In this document: positions 27,901 through 41,600 of the stretch, piece by piece | How positions within the stretch are numbered: position 1 is the first letter of the stretch | How the letters are laid out: each line of letters begins with the position of its first letter | Source: Lingula anatina | Taxonomy: Eukaryota > Brachiopoda > Lingulata > Lingulida > Lingulidae | Reading direction: 5' to 3' | Length of the DNA stretch: 64,000 nt | Assembly (NCBI RefSeq): GCF_001039355.2 | Contig: NW_019775857.1 | Coordinates: forward strand, 809,586 to 873,585 | Program-made: the position numbers and the translations under genes | The notes under the pieces: generated by a model | Seen by the model: only the letters and a program-made list of their open reading frames with translations | Told to the model about the DNA's origin: nothing | Database searches by the model: none

Positions 27901-30061
27901 TAGATTAGATCGACCTACATTGGATCGACCTAACTCCCTGGGGGTTCACGCTAAATAGCTGTCAGCCGGGCGGACACGAAAGTTAATTACCCCTTAAAGC
28001 TTGTAGTAGGCGGGGACGGACACTTAAGGTGGATTATCTGACAGTAATCTAGTGAGACTCCCCGCGGTGATAGATCGATCTAAAAGTTGTGAGAACAGAG
28101 CCTAACACACGAAGACACGGTCACCTCTACATGCTATAGCTATCTCTACCTATAACAGGGTACCGTGAACTGTCACCAAAGTTGACTTCGCACCATAATT
28201 TTTATAGCGGGACTTATTCATCCTTGTGCTAACTGACCTTGCGAGGAAGTTTATTGGAATATATTTCTGAAAAACAAGTTAGGAAAATTCAATAGTTTAC
28301 TTAAGACACAAAACAACTATCACTTTTACTTTAAAACATTTTTTTTTCATATTTTGATAAAATGCATTACTGTATTGATCTTCAGTTATTTTTTCCGGAA
28401 ATAATGAACAATAGAACATCAGGATGATGGTGGGGTATACATTATAATAGTTTATTTAAGTTTTCATCGCATGCTGGTCATTTTGGTAACGATAGTCCGA
28501 ATATTTAATAAATCGCACCGCTCTAGTCGCCGACTAACCTCAAGCCCATTTTGGAATTAACCGCTAACTGTAGTTCATACAGCATAAGACGTGTTTTGGT
28601 TATTTATAAAAAAGGTTTTCAAAACATTAAATAATGTTTTTCCAGAATGTTATAAAACGATAATAAAACTGCAGGGGCATCAGTTTGCATGGAGTTAGAA
28701 ACACCCATAACGTTACCATAACGTTATTCTATACCATCACCATCATGTAACCAGCTGTTAACGTCGTGAAAACCTATAGGCCTATTTTAAATAATCACAC
28801 GTTACTGCAAGGAAGGACACAACGCGTTCGAGCAGGCTGCTTCACGCCTCCAAGAGCTCCATTCGTTTACAAGAGGAAGTGTTTAGCCAAATTGTTGAGT
28901 CTTGTAATAAACTTGTTATGGGATCGTATACATGGGATTGTGAAGCATTTTCTTTCTGTGACAAGCTTGAAAAGCTAAACGTGTTGTTCAGCAGCTCCGC
29001 GCGTTAAGGAATTCCACACCTATAGCAGCTCCATATGTTTAGCAGCCTCACGCGCTTTGCAGGGGAAGTGCTTAGCCAATGTGCTTTGCTTGTAAAGGCT
29101 TGTTATAGAATCATATGCCGGTGAAGCTAAACACATAGCTAAACGTGTAACACTGCCAATGTTTCTAGCTTTTTCTTCTGTGAAACGCTTGAAAAGCTAT
29201 ACATGTTTAACATTTACACAGATTTCTAAATGCGTATAGGTGCCTAACGTGTGTTCTATGTATTTAAATGCCAAACACTGTTTTTACAGTGTAATGACGA
29301 ATATCTGACAGATAGCTCCAGGTAAAGCCTATTGTTACGGCGGGCTCAGAACTAGCGCCGCATTTACTCCCCCTCGTTTGAAAGAAATCGTAGTTTCGCC
29401 ACTGAAAATATTGAAGACATGTTGACATATCTGTATTTTACAAATACAACTTCAGTGATAGTCGCGGTCTCCTCGGTGTTACACTGAATTTCAGCGTGCT
29501 TTGGAAACGATGCGCTGACGATGCACTGACTTTCAAAGAGACTATTACTCGTAGTATATGTGATATATAAGTTCACATTTCAAAAGTAGATTGCTTCATT
29601 CTAGTTCACCAACAATCCTTAGATGGTCCCCGTCAATTTCAATTAATTAAATCACTTTTGTTTATTAACAAACATTCACATTTTCCAGCTTGAACCAGTC
29701 GGCAGCAAGAGAACCGAGTGGCGCTTGTCGGACAGCCTGATGTGCCCCACTGCGGTAAGTGCGACCGTACCTCATAGGCGCAACTAACGCAATATACTTC
29801 ATGTGTTATTAGCCGACTTAAATCTGATACCGTATGTACTTGTAGTTCTTCCATTTATTCTATATAAAGTTCACTATATCAGTAGAAAGAATGTTTACAG
29901 ATTCTGAGATTTTTGTGTTGTTAGAACCTGTTGAAATTACTAAAAGTAGGTACTGAGTGGAAAAATAACGAGCAGTTATCTTTTTAATTGTATCTGACTT
30001 AACTTAGTGTGTATTTTTCTTTCAGGAGCGCCCGTACCTTGCTACGGCAAGAAACAGCTAA
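21057..30061 (+). CDS. secreted SGNH/GDSL lipase, phospholipase B1-like
   Basis: Thirteen exons join in phase: 21057-21114, 21385-21500, 21808-21898, 22064-22122, 25105-25172, 25430-25476, 25644-25752, 25982-26111, 26597-26754, 26985-27156, 27437-27535, 29689-29754, 30026-30061. All introns are GT-AG. The 402-residue product has a signal peptide (about 1-19), then one phospholipase B1-type SGNH domain. Visible landmarks are GDSLT with nucleophile Ser106, NLNVA, GGNN (215-218) then LCDFC, REDFTVV, and PDCFHFS with Asp349 and His352. The family hydrolyses acyl esters of phospholipids and related lipids. Vertebrate phospholipase B1 has four tandem repeats and a membrane anchor; this has one domain and no C-terminal helix, so it is probably soluble. 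The usual GGND block reads GGNN. Splice sites are predicted by eye. Confidence 0.92.
22123..25104 (+). other. large intron 4 of the lipase gene
   Basis: This 2.98-kb intron separates the exon ending GDSLT from the exon beginning AGNG. It is AT-rich, carries a CT/CA microsatellite near its 3' end, and shows no recognisable nested gene. Confidence 0.8.
24845..24917. repeat. compound (CT)n(CA)n microsatellite
   Basis: A CT-rich run (24845-24881) passes directly into CA units (24882-24917). Confidence 0.95.
26191..26416. mobile_element. MITE family A, copy 1 (lipase intron)
   Basis: The ends are inverted repeats around a TTTAGATCGATC core, extending outward to GCTTAGACTACATTTCC on the left and its near-complement on the right. 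The inside has a distinctive GAACCCCCAGGGAGTTAGG block. Two further copies of the same element occur at about 27889-28104 (reversed) and 32880-33092. No coding sequence is present. Confidence 0.8.
27175..27201. repeat. (CT)n microsatellite
   Basis: A CT-rich simple repeat begins about 20 bases after the splice donor at 27157. Confidence 0.9.
27674..29291. mobile_element. TA-flanked inverted-repeat element, 1.6 kb, no transposase
   Basis: The left end CACTGTAAAAACAGTGTTTA is matched at the right end by its reverse complement for 19 of 20 bases, and both ends are flanked by TA (27672-27673 and 29292-29293). TA duplication suggests a Tc1/mariner-type insertion, though the ends themselves are palindromic, which is unusual. 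The interior holds many copies of GTTTAGC or its complement and two related segments of about 150 bp (around 28845-28985 and 29035-29215). It carries no recognisable open frame and contains a nested MITE. It sits in the intron between lipase exons 11 and 12. Confidence 0.75.
27889..28104. mobile_element. MITE family A, copy 2 (reversed, nested)
   Basis: The sequence is the reverse complement of copies 1 and 3, including the CTCCCTGGGGGTTCACGCTAA block and GATCGA-rich ends. It lies inside the 1.6-kb TA-flanked element, so it inserted later than that element. Confidence 0.8.
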
Positions 30062-30160
30062 AAAATTATTGCTGTGCAGCGTAATAAGTTATATTCACAT
30101 TATGAAATTGCTTTTGATTTTCAAAATTATAGAACTATGGACTTTTGACAAGCAATTGGA

Positions 30161-30166
30161 AATAAA
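30161..30166 (+). terminator. polyadenylation signal of the lipase gene
   Basis: AATAAA lies 100 bases after the lipase stop codon, a normal distance for a short 3' untranslated region. Confidence 0.65.
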
Positions 30167-30189
30167 GCACGCCGAATAATAGATAAAAA

Positions 30190-31869
30190 CCTTGCATATT
30201 GTGCGCCCCTAATTTAAACGATGGCCAAAAGCCCACATGCATAAATTTTCTATTAAGCAACTTCATTAGCAACATAAATATGTTAGTGAAATAATATGGA
30301 AGGCATACATTACTTCTAGATCAAAAGAACGTTTATATCTTTTTTCCGTCAACACTACAGTGGTTATTATATCTACGCTCTACCAGCCAAGGGGCGTGGT
30401 AGGTTATAGAACAATCACGAGGTGTCGTCTGTCTGTTGTCAAGTTCGTTTCCCTCAAGAGTCTAAGGAGCACTGCATGATACTGAAAGCGCTGAGTTTAG
30501 TTGGAAGGAACGAAGCAAACATAAATATGAAGTTTTATTGTGATCGTGATTTATTCTAGGCTTCTGTCATGTATTATTTACATCTTTTTCAGAATTTTTC
30601 CATCAAATAGTATAGAAATGTACTTGGTTCGATTTCGTTCCCGATTTACATTTAATAAAGGAGCTAACTACTATCTGTGCTACCGCAGTTTTAAGGGACA
30701 ACCTTTAAAAAGTACATAGAACTAAAAATGTTACATTAATAGACAGGCTCGAGCTCGATCAAAAAATACTTCAATCATGAATGATTTCGAACCTTAATGT
30801 TAAAAAAAGGTTAAAAACTACACTGTGAACCACGAGGAAGTGTGTATTTACTCATTTTCTATCCCTTTTTGATTCCCCAAGCTAACAGAAAAATAAAAGT
30901 CCAGAGCCACTATATATTATTGTACATATACGTGAACATAACGTGACAGACTTGACTGTACAGTTCATCATTTGCTCAATAACAATAACAAGTGTAAAAA
31001 GATCCGATTCAAATCACACAAATATCAGTGGCGGTGGTACAGAACATGAAATCACAGTTGATATCTTTTTAATTCTATCTACTATCTCCACATACCAGCA
31101 TCAAATATACAGTATTCTGAATATAGTAGTCATCACAAAGCGGACGCAGACTTAACACATATAAATTCAGATTCTAGACTGATAAGCTGTATGATGGCAT
31201 GGACCAGTAGCCGTGTAAACAGCTGGTTGTCTTTTTTTATATATAAAACCTTATCTTCTCAATGGCCAAATCCAAATTGTCCATTTACGCCAGTTACTCA
31301 AATTAAACGAAATCGCATCTAAAAAACACAATTCACTTATGCGTGAATATATCGCTCTGTGACGGAATAAGAAGTTTCCACAAATGAGTTACAGCATAAC
31401 CTCCCTGTTGTAATGGCCTATAATCAGTGGTATAGATCATAGAACGCCAACACGCCTCCCATGCCTACACATCACAGTTGACAAAGCTGATATTTGAAAA
31501 AACGCACAAGGCATATAAAGATATGAATATAAAAGGAAAGGTTGTTTTTCACCCCTCACACGGTCAGCCTAACTTCCTTAACTTCAATTTTACTAAATGA
31601 TTAAGTAGTTGATTAGTTGAAGTTAAAGCTTGATTCGATGGTTTAGAAACCTGCTTCCTACTCTACCTACTATTTGCTACCACAAAATGGAATCCTTTAA
31701 GTTAATTTGAGCCGGAACTAATTGGGTTTCACGTTTCTGTAGTAACATATTTAAGGTTGGAAACCACAGTTTAGCGCCGATCGTTAGTATTAGCTATCAT
31801 AAGCCATCTTCAAGCAGACAAGACAGCGCACATGCTACAAGAAAACTTCCCTGAGTCCGCACAGCTTTC
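30190..31869. other. convergent intergenic region
   Basis: This 1.7 kb separates the 3' ends of the plus-strand lipase and the minus-strand neuroligin-like gene. I see only short open frames and no repeat of note. Confidence 0.55.
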
Positions 31870-31875
31870 TTTATT
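31870..31875 (-). terminator. likely polyadenylation signal of the neuroligin-like gene
   Basis: A minus-strand AATAAA lies about 290 bases past the stop codon of the neuroligin-like gene. Confidence 0.5.
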
Positions 31876-32166
31876 AAATTATGTCCCAAATAAAAATTAG
31901 AATTTAAAACGTGTGATGATGCAAACTGTAAAGACTGTAAATGAAGTATGCTGTGAGATATGGAGATGCAGGATTCACCCACATGAATTAACAACACCAA
32001 GCTGGTAATGTCGCTTTCAAGAACTGTTTTCAAACATTTCACTTCAACATGTAACTTCAGTCAAAATATTTTCCCGTGCTTATGGCTCCTTTTTGTGCCT
32101 AAAGCAAACAGAGTTACAGAAAAATACGTCTGTTTGAGGGAAATGTTATGAAGCATTAATTTTTAG

Positions 32167-32603
32167 TTATACATCCGTAGCGTGATTTGTCATAGGTTTA
32201 GTTTCCTCGTCCGTCTCTACCTCTATAGGACTTCGAAGTCTGTGGTTTTCTGTTGGCTCATCGTCTGCCTTAGAATGAATGCCATCACTTTCCTCCTCGT
32301 TAGAACACGTGAAACAAGCACTTGTTTTCTGCCTTACGCAGTCTCTAAATGCCAATAGTCGCGCTTTCCCACCTTTTCCTTCTTCTGGGTCGTCCGAATC
32401 GCTGTCGTCTGCTCGATCACTACCACGTGGGCTGGAATCGACGTGGTTACCACGGTGATTTGGGTCGGAAGATTCTGGGGGTTCGAAGGCTTTGCTGAAC
32501 TCACGCTTTGGATCTTCGTCTTTCTTATTTTTCTTCTTATAACGTATCCAACACAAAACAAGGATAATGACGACGAGGAGGATGATAAATAAGATTAGGA
32601 AGA
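32167..32603 (-). CDS. neuroligin-like gene, exon 4 (membrane helix and tail)
   Basis: The exon begins after TTATTTTCAG and encodes most of the transmembrane helix (residues 598-616), a basic RYKKKNKK stop-transfer signal and an acidic, Ser-rich cytoplasmic tail with SDSDD and SNEEESD stretches that could be casein kinase 2 sites. The final residues are HATDV. The tail shows no obvious similarity to vertebrate neuroligin tails beyond the PDZ-type end. Confidence 0.88.
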
Positions 32604-35600
32604 CTGAAAATAACAGAAAAAAACGGCAAATTATACATTCCCTAGTTTACTTTCGACTAGTCAATGCATTTGTAAATATCTGATTTCAAACTAACGCAAA
32701 ATATTGCCAACTTTATTCAGTAACTGAAAATTTAAGCCACTCAATCGGCACTATGCATGGAACATTCTCAGGCGCACTTTTCTTGGTTTACAAACGAAGC
32801 GTTTTCATTTTAACTGATCTCAAAAAATTTTCTGTTCCGAACAATGAAGATATAGATTAGAATACTACACCGATATTTGCTCTGAGACCCCATTCCCATA
32901 GTGTTTAGATCGATCTATCTCCCTGGGGAGTCTCACTAGATCTCACTAAATGTCTGTCCCGCCCACTAAAAGCAGTAAGGGGGTAATTAACTATAGTGCG
33001 CGCTCGGCTGACAGCAATTTAGCGTGAACCCCCAGGGAGTTAGGTCGATCCAGATGGATAGATCTAAATCTCTGGGAATGCAGTCCAAGCCTTGAACAAA
33101 CGCCAATTAAAGGCAAGCCACCCGATATCCCAAATAAAATATGCATTATCAAAAAAGGAATCAAGAAGTTACATTTTATTTTAAAAAATGTGCATTATCT
33201 AAATATTTTAATAATATTCTGACTGTGTCAGTAAATACTAAAACCGTAAGTAGGATCAAATATATCATCGAACGACATTAAAGTTCTGGGGTGCAACAAG
33301 AACGTTATTTTCAACATATAATGCAGAACGCTTATCGAACGCATTAACAAACATGTCTGCATTCTGTACAGATGAGCAATGGCGAATGTTTGTAAACCAA
33401 TGTTGCGCAACTATAAATAAACTAGTTGGTTGATACATTTCTTTATACAAACAAGGGTACAAAACGATTCCAATACAAAAAGATTTCCAAATATTTGCAA
33501 AGAAATGAAAAATATGCGGTTATCCAGACTGTACCACTTGATGCTCTTTCGGCCAATATCCTATACCTCTTGTGTGCTAATGAATTTTATATAGAACTAA
33601 AAAGCCCCTCTACGTGACTTTAAGGAGAATTTCGTGATGGTATATGACGAAAAAATGTCACATAGTGGCCCTAAACAGGTACTTAAACTGTGCCAATCAA
33701 ACATATAGAGCAATAAAATGTGTAAATATCTCTACCTGCCGCTGTCAAAGTAGGTAAAAAGTTTCATGTTGATACAGAGATCTACAAAACGTGGGTATAC
33801 AATGGGAATTAAGTAAAGGCAAACCTGAAGATCACAGGTATTATATCATGGAAAACTACTTTAACAGAGATGGTGAAGTACACGTATGACAGACAAAACC
33901 CAGGAGAGATGAAGCGGGGGGGTTACATGATCAGACACGGAGTTAGAAGAACAATGCATACATTAAGAAATGCCCCAGAGAAGCTCATGCTTGTTTTGAC
34001 TTCTCACGAAGACTTGACTTTCAATCAATCTACGGGAACTGAACAGAAATTCATTATATAAGATGTGAAGAAGACCACTGAGCTGATTAATCTAATTATC
34101 AGAGAGGACGATTTTGAATTCAACGGGAATTCAATCACGAACGCTTGTTTTGTATCTGTTATCTTAGCAAAGCTGTGGACGTGATTTTGAATAACATAAA
34201 GAACTATCAATGTATGTTATCTTATCATTGTTGAACCCAGTTTAGATGATGTACCCAAAATTAACTTGCAGTTTGATCATTTCTTGACTTACTCAAGACC
34301 ATCATGCATTTTCAATCCAGCAAGTCTTCGGTGGACAAGAAAGTTAACGTCAACTCAGGTTGCTCTATTGAAATACACTGTACAAAGCCCACGCTTAAGT
34401 GTTAAATGCTTTGAGTAAAGACGCTTTCATTAACACCTGTGCTAATGATATCTTATTCTTAAACCTTGAATAGCATGAATGATTAAACCGACGCAAATTT
34501 TCTATACACCTTCACTCCTCTCTGGCATTATCTTACCTATGAGCACTGTTCGTGATGTGTTGGCAGCAGCAAGTTCCGCGGCCAGTGGGTTTGGAGCTGG
34601 CAAAAAGAGAGAAGATTCCTGATTAGGTCAAATGTCTATTTAAAACGAACTTGGTTCATTTTTTTTTCAAAGGGAACTCATTTAGAAAAACGTAAACAAA
34701 TAAGCAAAATTAAATCACAGAAATACCTCCATAAGAGGCGTGTTATTAATACTGTTGACAAATTCTAAATTCAGTAAATTATATACAAGCATAACTGTAA
34801 CATATCTTAATATTCCGGTAAATAGTGAAAATTAATGCCAATTCAAAAATTAAAAAAATTGCACGACACTGAACTTCGGTTCTTAATTTCACAACTTTTT
34901 AAATAAACTTGAGGCAAAGCAAAAAGCAAATAAAAGTAAAACCTAACAAATGAAAATGTAGCAATCTAACAAAATCTGAAAAGGTAGAATCATTTAACTT
35001 CGCAGAGGCAGCTAATATGAAAAGACTTGGACTTTGTATATTAGTTCACATTTTTTCACAGCCAGAATGCTTCGATGCTGAAGAGGCTCTTTTTAGAATG
35101 AGATTTTAAAAAACTGATGAGTCATCGCTATCGTAGAAGCAAACTAGTAGTAGTAAACGAGCCTCCCACCAGCTACAATCACGACTCGCAGAAAATACTT
35201 CACATCATATTGGAGGTTAATCGATGTTAGGCTATAGTAGGGCTACATTTGCACAGATTACAAAGTAAGAATTAAAAAAAAAGATTGGAAAGATAATTAA
35301 TACACTTAGAAATAAATCCAACTAAAACCTAAAAATGAAGAACGAAACATATTTCTTTAAATTTGACAGATGAGATGACATCAGCTACGACAGATAGCAC
35401 TGCAGACTTCACAAACCTATTGATTTACTTACTTGCATGCACTAGTAAAAGTCGCAAAGAAAAAAAACAAACATCATGAAAACAACTCTAATTTTAATAA
35501 GATTTTGCTCAAGGTATATATATGGATTAGGAGAGTTATTTTACATTCTGTAACACTGACTTAGCTTTCTGCCATGCGTAGAACTCTCATGCAGCCGCAC

Positions 35601-38600
35601 TGTAGTAGTAGAGTAGTAATTAGTTACATGGATGAACATACGTGCTCCGATATACTTCAACTTTACTAATGGTGAATTGACGATTAAAAAGAGTTTTGTT
35701 ATTCCATTTGAAAGGGTAGAACAACAGGAGAATAAGACTTGACCCTTAAGAAATATACATAAATGATAAAAGTCCATAATTGAAAAGTTTGTGCTAGTAT
35801 GTCATTTGCAATTGTGTTTAAGATGGCTTTATACGTTTTGACTAAATTCATATTCGATTCTGTCTTATAGGAAGCATATGTCGCCTTTTTTTCAAGTACA
35901 CCCAAGCCCTTTGGCGAACGAGCACGGACCTGATTTATTGCAAACCCCTAGGTTACCTCAATAAGACTGTCACAGTGGAAAAGTTATATTATGAATAAGC
36001 CAGAGACATATCCGTGAATATCTAGTGAAAAATCAAACTGTGGCCCTGGTAGTGGGTAAGGTTACCCCAGTGTAAAACCAGAGTAAATTGCGCAGCGTCA
36101 GCTATGGAAGTAGCCACAAAGGGTTTACATAAAGGGGGGCTGTAATCATACAGTTTCGCACCAACACTGGGTACAGACTAAACCCGATATCAAGTTGTCT
36201 TATGGTACGCTGCCCTTGTCACCCTGTATTGCCCCCAACTTAAAGAGTTTACTGCTCTCTTGACTTCTGCGGAAGAGCAGAAAGATAACCGTCCGGACGT
36301 CTGAGCAAATATGATACTGATGGTAAAGCTGTTTAACCAATAAGTGGACGAATATGGGTCAAAGCATTGATTTCCTGCTATCAATTATTCAGAAAATCAA
36401 CTTTACGCCGTTACCAAAGTAGAACTGGGCATCGATACTAGATAGCGCCTCAATTAATTTACATGCATCCTCATAGGTAACAGTATTTGATGTGATATTG
36501 TTCTAAAGACTGGTGAGAACCGTATATCAATAATAAGTGTCTGTACAACATATTATGTGGGCGTATCGTTGTCAAGCTTACATTGCTTTGATGGGGAAAT
36601 TATGATGTTTTTGTACTCGATATACCTTATGATACACACTGCCCATGTTAATATTACACGTGACATGTAGGTCAAATGTTGCAACATAAGGGATGAGAGA
36701 ACGCACGCACGCCCATGCCTACGGGCCAAGTAGCCTCTGGAGACGGGCGTATGTCACTTTCGGCGGGATTTGAGGTGCACTGCATTACCCTCTGCATGAG
36801 GCAGTGACTCTCTGTCATTGTGAATAATGACGTAATTAACACATACATAATATCGAAAAGCGCTTTTTAATGCAAGGTAACTTAACGCATCTTTGGCCTG
36901 CAATGACGGACACATTAAACAAATAAACGGTAAAAATTATAGTCTGTCAATGAGTACCATAAATCGCTTAAAGCGGGCAAATTTAGCTTTCTTCACATTA
37001 ATGTAGGTAAAATATATTTTGCTTTGGATTGGATTTTAGCGTGTTAGGGATAGACTCTTTCGTCTTGCCTAGCATCGAAACCCCTAATTTGATCTGCGTA
37101 ATCTTTCTCACTGATTGTGGTATTTATTTGAAGATTAAGTTGCTATGACATGGTTTTATCAATCAAACGACACTGTCAACAGGCAGGTATACAGATATTC
37201 CTGTCACAAAACGCATAAACGGAGACGGCGGTGACAGTTAGTTTTCGTGCAAGCATGGTCTGTATCACGGGTTCCCACGTATGCTGAGACAAGGACCCTT
37301 GTAAGATGACACAGACCATAATACAGAAGAGAATGATCTTTCAGAGTTGACCGGCGGCCCATTGATTTCTTCAGTGATCACTGAAATTTCAAATTTAATG
37401 TTAAAATTACACCCTTAATTATATTTATCCCCGCACTTTTGGGACAAAAGTCAGGGATCATGTAATCTTTGTTTATATCTTCATACATGTAACGATGTTG
37501 CGGAGCTGGGGATTTACGTGTATTTAGTATATGTTATTGCTTCACATCCTTCTTTACAACATCCTGATGTTAACGCACCCACATAATAATTTCGACATAA
37601 AACCAACTGCATTTGCATTTGAGAATAAATAGCAACCTGAGACCAGCGACGTGCTTTGTATAAATTAATTTCTGAATATAAGCATTTCGTTTGCCTTTAA
37701 ATAAATGTCAGGTTAATGGGTTATCCTGTTATACAAAGTCCCACTCCCTGTTTAATAATCCCATTACTTCTCATTTTCTCATCCCAGTGCCCCTAAAAAA
37801 AGTTGCGTTGATAAGTTATGTGATATTAACCACGGCTGCAATGTCACGGTGACAGGGAGTGCCACAGAACAAGGCTTTCTCCTTAGTTAATTTTCTACAA
37901 TGTCATGCTTAAACATTTTATATCATTTCCGACTCTTTTATGGAGACTGATGCTGTGCTTTTGATAAACAGCACTTCAAAGCATATCTTCTTAGACATGA
38001 AACCAATGTTTTTTTTTTCTTAAAAAAGGTGTATTGTGTGACAAAGAAGTCAATTATTTACTGATATTGGTTTATATCACTGTTTAAGTACTGCTCTTGC
38101 TGATTAGAAAAGTACTCTTTGTAATGAACTGCAATTTTGGAACCAAAGGTGCACTGGTTAAAAATCAATTAAAAGAGAGCTCGGTGGCTTTCCAGAAAAA
38201 CAAGAACAACCGATCAAAGCACCTGTTGATCCAGAATACGATACATGGATTTAAAGAACTATCACGGGAAATCAGGGTATTGTCGTGTTTCTTTTATCAA
38301 AAGATGAGCTATGTGTCCTATTGCATTGCTCGCCGTGAAGCACTACTAACGGACGCTGACTTAATCATACTCTTGACTGCGTCTTTTTAGCGAAAAATGC
38401 GGGACTGTCATAGCACTGTCATAACCTCTTCGTATGACGGAACCCGTTAAGCAATGGAATGGCACGTCTAGACAACATATTGACCAATGTCGCTTGTCGA
38501 GGGTCGGTGATCATGACGGTTGAAGAGGCCACAAATATGTCAACTAGGTTGACATTAACAATACCCCTTTATACATTACAAGCCAAAAGTAGTATTCAAA

Positions 38601-41600
38601 AGCAAACATTGCTAGTCATTTTAAACAGCCGGTTTGATGCTACCAAAAGTAGCCAACTTTTTGACTGGCCACTAAAGAAAGAAAAAAGCAGCTCTAAAAT
38701 GTGATCGATTTAAAAGGCAATATTTTTTTACGTCATATAGACAGTAAGCAAGTAAATATTTACAAAAAAGTCGAACTACAAAATGTTATAAAAGTGAGTA
38801 AAGCAAGGGTAAATCCATGTATTCTATTTCAGAGGAAAATATAAATAGGCAATGTGCTCGGTCCCAAGCATGAATTACTTTTAAAGGTTTGCGGGTGGCA
38901 CGTCACGTATTTCCGCTCTTGACATTATCATGTAGATAGTTGCAACGTTACCTAATCTCCACCTGTCATTTATCATAAGCAGTAGGTGCCACGTTAAACA
39001 ATTGTCCCGCCGTTGTTCAAAGCTCAAATCATAAAAACAATTAGTAAAATTCTTACTTTACAAACTACCAACATTAACGGCATCAGCAACAGGTTATCAG
39101 CGGGCAGTGCACAGGTTGCTAACAAATACATGTATTAGGGTGAAATGCATGCATTAGAGGGGTAGTCCGTCCTCAATTTCTGATGTCTTTTCCCCTCTTC
39201 CTATTTCAGGATTATGTGAACAGTGACACATTCACCAGGTCTTTAACCCATTACACAGCAACAGAAAGTACACAACTATCTTATCAAACGTCATTTTGTG
39301 ACGTACCTATTCAATAAACGCATTACATTACCGTTTTAAAAGCCCGATTACCTAACGTATCAAATTGCAAGCTTAATTCATACTTAAAATGTTTGAATTA
39401 AGGCCTATGCAAGTATACGTTGAATTACTGTTTCTTTCAGACCTTTGTGATCTTTAAAGGCAGAGTATGGTTATGAAATAAGAGCACGCGATTCTGTTCA
39501 GTTGAAATTCACTGAGCCAAAACGCAATGCAAATTACCCTTAAGCCAGCGTTTTGATTGTAAGGTTAATATATGTTTATAATTGTCCAGCCTTAATTGAG
39601 CGGCGAGTACATTCCTCGCGATTTCGTTACACCCGAGCAAGCCTCTACTTTTCAATACACTTTGATTTTTGCTGTGTGGTGGAAACCAATAATCAGATCC
39701 AGATACATGCAAAGCCCACCTGCAAGTCCTGACCATCCATTAATGCTTAATTTACATTTAATAGACTGCTTTAAAGTGAAGTATTCTCGCAAACTTCAGT
39801 GCCTTAAGTAACATCCTTCCTTCGCTTGAGTGGCACTATAACCGTTGTCTAAAAGCTTTTAAGAAGAAAATAAATTAACGATAAGATGCCTTGTTTAAAA
39901 AAATCGCACACCTGTTTGTAAGGGTTTATGGGACTTGGCGCTGGTATTGATTAGGACTATTACAGGTCGTCAAATATTGATACCGAGTCTCCAGTATCAG
40001 ATGAGTGTTATTTGGCTATCTTTTCAACCCAGATGCCTTGCACTTAATTAAATGCTGCGATAGAGTAATTTTGTGCAAGTTTTGTTCGGCAGCTCCTCTC
40101 AACGAACTCTGAACTCTATCAGATTTAATGTCTTCACAGTACAGCCTTCATTGCGCTAACAATGCCCAACAGTGTCCAGTTTAGGTTGGTCCACTGATCC
40201 ATGACGCTGAGCACTACACAGAACTTATTGCTTTTCCCTAGAAGAAAGGTAAGAACAAATCCTGACTTACCTATGACGGGAGGAGGCGCGCGACACACTC
40301 CATCACGCATGCTCAGAATGTAATTGTTCCAGAACGCCATCTGGACGTGCCTGTACTTCTTGTGGCTGGAATGCTCATTTAAATCTGTCGTAAAGACAAA
40401 GTAGTTCTCATTCTTTGCTGTGAGTTTCTCCCATTTGGCTCTATTCTGCAGGTTACCAGGGGAACTTTTAAAGAAAATTATAAGAAGTGAATCAATATTG
40501 AATGATAAGATAAGGATAAGCATTTTCTTTTCTACCACATGCAACCCTTTCCTATTACTGATATACACGATGCAAATATCTCCATACGTCCCTTTTATGA
40601 AGTAAATAAATGATTAGTAGGTAAAATGATTAACTTCATTTTTGCTGTTAATTAGCCATGTCTCTTCGTACTGACGAAACTGAAAATTTTACAAAGCTAG
40701 GTGACAAAGTGACATGCGGTGAAATAATATGGTGCACAAATATTAATCACCAAAAGCGATTACAAATGAAATCGAAGATACAAAGCTAAAATTCGATACC
40801 ACTTACTACATTATCTCACTGAAATCTAAAATCATTACACCAAGGAATTTTGAAATTTGCAAAAGTTAAGGATAGCAATAATAACGATGAAGGAAAAATA
40901 ACCAAAGAGCACACTATAAAGTCTCTCAGAGGAAACATCTGTTTTTGTTGAAAACGTTAATAACGTATTTTATGGGTTTACATTTGGTACCAAAAAGGGT
41001 TGATTGAGTCCAGAAAATGCTTCTAAAAGGGAATTCATATAGTAGTAGGTTTCATTTTACTTTCATCTAAATTGTCTTCTTCCGTCTGTAAATAAAACTT
41101 TTATAGCCATCCCTACCATACACCCGTTTACATGCCACTGATTAACGATTCAGATATAGCACCACAATATTTCAACTGTCCAAGAGAGCCCAGGTGCTCT
41201 AAATTAATAATAAACAAACAAAAAATGCTTAGAGTTGTTCTAACGCGCTCTTCCATGCAACTTAAAAGCACTTTGATCTATTGCAGCCCCTTTGAATATT
41301 AACAGCTTTTGACGGCAAGAGAAAAGAGCGACTAAGTTTTGATTGATTCGGGGGCCCAAAGCTCATACCTGCAATCCAGGTGTGAAAGTACTCGGATATA
41401 AATTATAAGAGATATGAATCGTTTTGAAGTCACGAGGCTAGGTTAAGGGCTATCACTGGCTGCGCATAACTGACATTTCGACACTTAATGTGGCCCATTA
41501 GAAAAAGAGTTTTTACATGGTCAATACAGTGGGCTGGCTGTGAGGCTTCCCCCATCTGATGCATTTATATACGTACGTCTTGTCCAAATCATTACTTTTC

